From Actinomycetota bacterium (lineage in GTDB: Bacteria > Actinomycetota > Thermoleophilia > Gaiellales > Gaiellaceae), in the NCBI GenBank assembly GCA_005885565.1, contig VAXK01000244.1:1-8808 (forward strand): a stretch of DNA of 8,808 nt. Reading direction: 5' to 3'. A program made the position numbers and the translations under genes. The notes under the pieces are model-generated. The model did no database searches and had not been told where the DNA came from. It worked only from the letters and a program-made list of their open reading frames with translations. Position 1 is the stretch's first letter, and the number at the start of each line of letters is the position of its first letter. Below, in pieces: positions 6,367 through 8,808 of this stretch.

Positions 6367-7614
6367 GTGCTTCCGATCGTCGTCATCCTTCTCGACGGGC
6401 TCGGCGACCGTGCGCACGACGTCCTCGGCGGCCGGACGGGCAACGAGGCCGCGGAGACGCCGAACCTCGACCGCCTGTGCGCGGACGGCTCGTGCGGCGT
6501 CCTCTACGCGGTCGGCCCGGGCCGCGCGCCCTCGAGCGAGGTCGCGCACTGGTCGATGCTCGGCTACACGCCGGCCGAGTTCCCCGGGCGCGCCGTCTTC
6601 GAGGCGCTCGGTCGCGGCCAGGAGGTGAGCCCGGAGCACGTCCTCGTCTACGCGGCGCTGCGTCCCGCCGAGCGCCGGGAGGACGGCTGGTGGCTCGTCG
6701 GCCGGCCGCACCCGGAGCGCGACGCCGAGGAGGCGGAGCGCCTCGTGACGAGCCTCGACGGGATCGAGATCGACGGCCTGACGTTCTCGCTCGCGCACGT
6801 CTGGCGCGGCGAGGCGGTGCTGCGGATCGCCGGCGGCGCAGACGACCGCGTGACCGACACCGACGCGTTCTTCCGCGACCGGCACCCGATGCTCCGGCCG
6901 CAGCCGCTCGTCCACGAGGCCGAGCGCACGGCACGCGCGGCCGAGGCGTGGACGCGGGAGGTCATGCGCCGCCTCGAGGGCGAGCGCTTCAACGTCGTCA
7001 CGCTCAAATGGTGGGGCCGGTGGCGCGACTACCCGAGCTTCCTCGAGCGGCACGGCGTCGGCGGGAGCTTCGTCGCCGAGTCGGCCTTCCTCCGCGGGCT
7101 CGGCGCCGCTCTCGGCCTCGATCCGATCCACGCGCCCGAGGGCGACGATCCCGTCGCCGACCTCCGCCGGCGAGTCGAGCTCGCGCGCGAGCGCCTCGAC
7201 GCCGGCGACACGTTCGTCTTCTGCCACCAGAAGACGACCGACGCCGCGGGCCACACCAAGGATCCGCACCTGAAGCAGCGGACGATCGAGGAACTCGACG
7301 CGGCGCTCGACGGCCTCCCGCTCGACCGCGCCGTCGTCTGCCTCACCGGCGACCACGCGACCCCCGCGTCGCCGGACGTCATCCACTCGGGCGACCCGGT
7401 GCCGCTCGTCGTCGCCGGCCCCGGCGTGCGAGCCGACGAGGTCGCGATCTTCGGCGAGCGCGACTGCGCCGCCGGCATCCTCGGCCACCTGCGCGGCCCC
7501 GACCTGATGCCGGTCCTCCTGAACGCGGCCGACCGGCCGCTCTTCCTCGGCTCTCGGCCGACGCCGTTCCGCGACGCGGACGGCTATCCGGCCCTGCTCG
7601 AACCCCTTCTCTAG
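6367..7614 (+). CDS. apgM: Archaeal-type cofactor-independent phosphoglycerate mutase (alkaline phosphatase superfamily)
   Basis: 415 residues, the usual length of archaeal-type BPG-independent phosphoglycerate mutases, which interconvert 3- and 2-phosphoglycerate in glycolysis using two metal ions. ILLDGLGD (7-14) carries metal ligand D10, followed by GGRTGNEAAETPNLDRL. The nucleophile region is APSSEVAHWSMLGY (54-67), with S57 the likely phosphorylated serine. K289-TTDAAGH-T (D292, H296), GDHATP (D329, H330) and H340-SGDPVPLVVAG supply the other metal ligands, and CAAGILGHLRGPDLMPVLLN is a family C-terminal block. The GTG start at 6367 sits directly before the first beta strand; GGTTAGG eight bases upstream is a weak ribosome site. 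A phosphatase or another mutase of the superfamily is a less likely alternative. ctaA follows ten bases after the stop. Confidence 0.8.
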   Translation: MLPIVVILLDGLGDRAHDVLGGRTGNEAAETPNLDRLCADGSCGVLYAVGPGRAPSSEVAHWSMLGYTPAEFPGRAVFEALGRGQEVSPEHVLVYAALRPAERREDGWWLVGRPHPERDAEEAERLVTSLDGIEIDGLTFSLAHVWRGEAVLRIAGGADDRVTDTDAFFRDRHPMLRPQPLVHEAERTARAAEAWTREVMRRLEGERFNVVTLKWWGRWRDYPSFLERHGVGGSFVAESAFLRGLGAALGLDPIHAPEGDDPVADLRRRVELARERLDAGDTFVFCHQKTTDAAGHTKDPHLKQRTIEELDAALDGLPLDRAVVCLTGDHATPASPDVIHSGDPVPLVVAGPGVRADEVAIFGERDCAAGILGHLRGPDLMPVLLNAADRPLFLGSRPTPFRDADGYPALLEPLL

Positions 7615-7624
7615 ACTCGTTTCC

Positions 7625-8584
7625 GTGCACGCCGAGTCGTCCGCGCCCCTGCGCACGCGTGTCTTCGAAGTCACGCCGGCGCGCTTCCGCGCCCTCGCGT
7701 TCGCCGCCGCCGGGGCGCTCTACGTCATCGTCTCGACCGGGGCGACCGTCCGCCTCACCGGCTCGGGGCTGGGCTGCGAGCACTGGCCCGGCTGCCAGCC
7801 CGGGAACCCCTTCCCGGAGAAGGGCTACCACTCCTACATCGAGTTCGGGAACCGCATGGTCGCCGGGACGACGATCGTGCTGACCCTCCTCGCCTGGCTT
7901 GCCTCGCGTCGAACGGAAGGGCTGCCGCGGTGGACGCCTCGGCTCGCGCTCGCGGTCTTCGTCGGGACGCTCCTGCAGGCGCCGCTCGGCGCGCTCGCCG
8001 TGTACGTCCACCTGCATCCCCTCGCGGTGATCCCGCACCTGCTGCTCTCGATGCTCGTCCTGGGCGCGGCGCTCCTCGTCGCGCTCGAAGCGCTGTCGCC
8101 GCCGGCGCAGGTCCTCCCGGACGAGCTTCGCCGTGCGGCGCTCGTCCTCGTCGGCGCCGCGTTCGCCCTCGTGGTCACCGGCACGTTCGCGACCGCCGCG
8201 GGGCCGCACTCCGGCGGGGACCGCGTGGCACGCTTCGGCCGGCTGGACGCGCTTCTGCCCGTGCACGCGGCCGGCGTCGCGATCTTCGGTCTCACGCTCG
8301 TCTTCGTCGTCGGCTACCTCGCCGCACAGCGGCGTGCCGCGCCGCTCCTCTTCAAGCTCGCCGTCGGGCTCGTGGGGCTCGTGCTCGTCCAGATGGGGAT
8401 CGGCGAGCTCCAGTACCGGACGCACCTTCCCTGGTGGCTCGTGCTCGTCCACGTCGCCGTCGCGGCCGCGGTCTGGTCCTGGACTGTGGTCCTTGCCGCC
8501 CTCTTGCGTCGAATCGGTCGCCCCACGAGCCCGACGGCGAGCTTGAAGAGGAGCGGCGCGGCACGCCGCTGTGCGGCGAGGTAG
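7625..8584 (+). CDS. ctaA: Heme A synthase, C-terminal tail altered by inverted repeat
   Basis: Membrane heme O oxygenase that makes heme A for aa3-type cytochrome oxidases. It has about eight hydrophobic segments. TGSGLGCEHWPGC (45-57) has the extracytoplasmic cysteine pair C51/C57, and YIEFGNRM (71-78) contains the conserved Glu and Asn-Arg. Likely heme-ligand histidines are H131/H138 in HLHPLAVIPH, H214 in LLPVHAAG and H276 in WLVLVHVAV. The GTG start ten bases after the apgM stop has no strong Shine-Dalgarno, so coupling is likely. The native protein seems to end soon after LLRRIGR (294-299), the normal finish of the last membrane helix. From about residue 300 to the TAG at 8582-8584 the reading is antisense to an internal part of this same gene (arm 2 of a 107-bp inverted repeat), so this tail is not native. 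The catalytic core is intact. Confidence 0.93.
   Translation: MHAESSAPLRTRVFEVTPARFRALAFAAAGALYVIVSTGATVRLTGSGLGCEHWPGCQPGNPFPEKGYHSYIEFGNRMVAGTTIVLTLLAWLASRRTEGLPRWTPRLALAVFVGTLLQAPLGALAVYVHLHPLAVIPHLLLSMLVLGAALLVALEALSPPAQVLPDELRRAALVLVGAAFALVVTGTFATAAGPHSGGDRVARFGRLDALLPVHAAGVAIFGLTLVFVVGYLAAQRRAAPLLFKLAVGLVGLVLVQMGIGELQYRTHLPWWLVLVHVAVAAAVWSWTVVLAALLRRIGRPTSPTASLKRSGAARRCAAR
8272..8378 (+). repeat. 107-bp perfect inverted repeat, arm 1 (inside ctaA)
   Basis: Begins CGGCGTCGCGATCTTCGG and ends GGGCTCGTGGGGC. Every base pairs with arm 2 at 8520-8626 (paired positions sum to 16898). The match breaks at 8271/8627 and 8379/8519. This arm is native ctaA coding sequence for residues 216-251, covering AIFGLTLVFVVGYLAA. 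Confidence 0.95.
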
Positions 8585-8626
8585 CCGACGACGAAGACGA
8601 GCGTGAGACCGAAGATCGCGACGCCG
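8520..8626 (-). repeat. 107-bp perfect inverted repeat, arm 2 (inverted copy of ctaA interior)
   Basis: Exact reverse complement of 8272-8378, with a 141-bp spacer (8379-8519) that encodes the last part of native CtaA. This arm is the inserted copy: in the ctaA frame it gives a basic, non-membrane tail, and in the frame of the downstream PAC2 gene it gives an acidic stretch (VADDEDERETEDRD) unlike that family. On the minus strand it encodes the CtaA helix again. Confidence 0.95.
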
Positions 8627-8808
8627 TGCTCCTGCTCGGGATCGAGCCGAACACGCGGTGGCGCCGCTTCACCGAGCTCATCGTCGGGCTCTCGACGCAA
8701 ATCGGGATCGAGCTCGTCGTGAGCCTCGGCTCGCTGCTGGCCGACGTCCCGCACACGCGGCCCTCGCCCGTGACCGGGAGCGCCACCGAGGAGAAGCTGA
8801 TCGAGCAG
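8626..8808 (+). CDS. PAC2-family protein, 5'-truncated and running off the window
   Basis: The frame from GTG 8626 is open to the window end (61 codons) and reads VLLLGIEPNTRWRRF, ELIVGLSTQIGIELVVSLGS and LLADVPHTRPSPVTGSA. The elements G-x-EP-N-x-R-W, the GIELVVSLGSLLADVPHTRP block and P-V-T-G-x-A are typical of actinobacterial PAC2-family proteins (Pfam PF09754, related to proteasome assembly chaperones). In the family roughly 80-100 residues precede this point, but here the upstream sequence is the inverted copy of ctaA. The true gene start is therefore missing, and the GTG used here is only the first codon of family-like sequence. The RDAV just upstream could also be native, as the bases there may be shared by the repeat and the PAC2 gene. 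Whether the C-terminus is complete cannot be seen. Confidence 0.75.
   Translation, partial: MLLLGIEPNTRWRRFTELIVGLSTQIGIELVVSLGSLLADVPHTRPSPVTGSATEEKLIEQ

Noticed and set aside
5593..7674. Long minus-strand open frame opposite selD, the NadM-like gene, apgM and ctaA
   Set aside because: It is low-complexity R/A/E/V-rich sequence typical of the antisense frame of GC-rich genes, and all the plus-strand genes beneath it have clear family motifs.
8314..8754. Minus-strand frame containing a CtaA-like membrane segment
   Set aside because: The CtaA-like residues come only from arm 2 of the inverted repeat; the flanking residues are antisense of PAC2 and ctaA. It is not a second heme A synthase.

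Overview
This is a GC-rich window (by eye around 70% G+C) with GTG starts at most of its genes. The gene mix suggests an actinobacterium, possibly of the Thermoleophilia (Gaiellales/Solirubrobacterales) type. The reasons are an archaeal-type phosphoglycerate mutase, a PAC2-family protein, a CtaA with a cysteine pair, selD and a UbiB-like kinase, all in very GC-rich codons. The placement is an inference from style and gene content, not from a marker gene.

Layout. Positions 2-85 (+) hold the last 27 codons of a gene resembling the C-terminus of a TlpA/ResA-type thioredoxin. Its TAG stop overlaps the stop of a convergent minus-strand pair: a DHA3-type MFS exporter (1332-2633) followed by a cytochrome P450 (82-1335). 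These two are joined by a 4-base GTGA stop/start overlap. Divergent from the exporter is a UbiB/ABC1-family kinase gene (2698-4265) that is broken: the frame shifts near 3638, where a short conserved stretch appears to be missing. A 342-bp gene-free stretch (4266-4607) with several hairpins precedes selD (4608-5645). Ten bases later comes a NadM-like nucleotidyltransferase (5656-6162). A 204-bp spacer with repeated palindromic motifs leads to an archaeal-type phosphoglycerate mutase (6367-7614), and ten bases later to heme A synthase ctaA (7625-8584). The window ends inside a PAC2-family gene that lacks its 5' part.

Working relationships. The exporter and P450 look like a two-gene unit of secondary metabolism or detoxification; the P450 lacks the usual I-helix acid/threonine pair. 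selD and the NadM-like gene form a tight pair, as do apgM and ctaA, but I see no shared pathway that explains either pairing.

The most striking feature is a perfect 107-bp inverted repeat (8272-8378 and 8520-8626, 141-bp spacer) at the ctaA/PAC2 boundary. The second arm is an inverted copy of an internal part of ctaA. It supplies the last 20 or so codons of ctaA as antisense translation and sits where the PAC2 N-terminal coding region should be. This is either a real deletion with a templated inverted insertion or an assembly error. The ubiB lesion raises the same question, so both sites should be checked against reads before any biology is built on them. I did not find a convincing new multi-gene system here.
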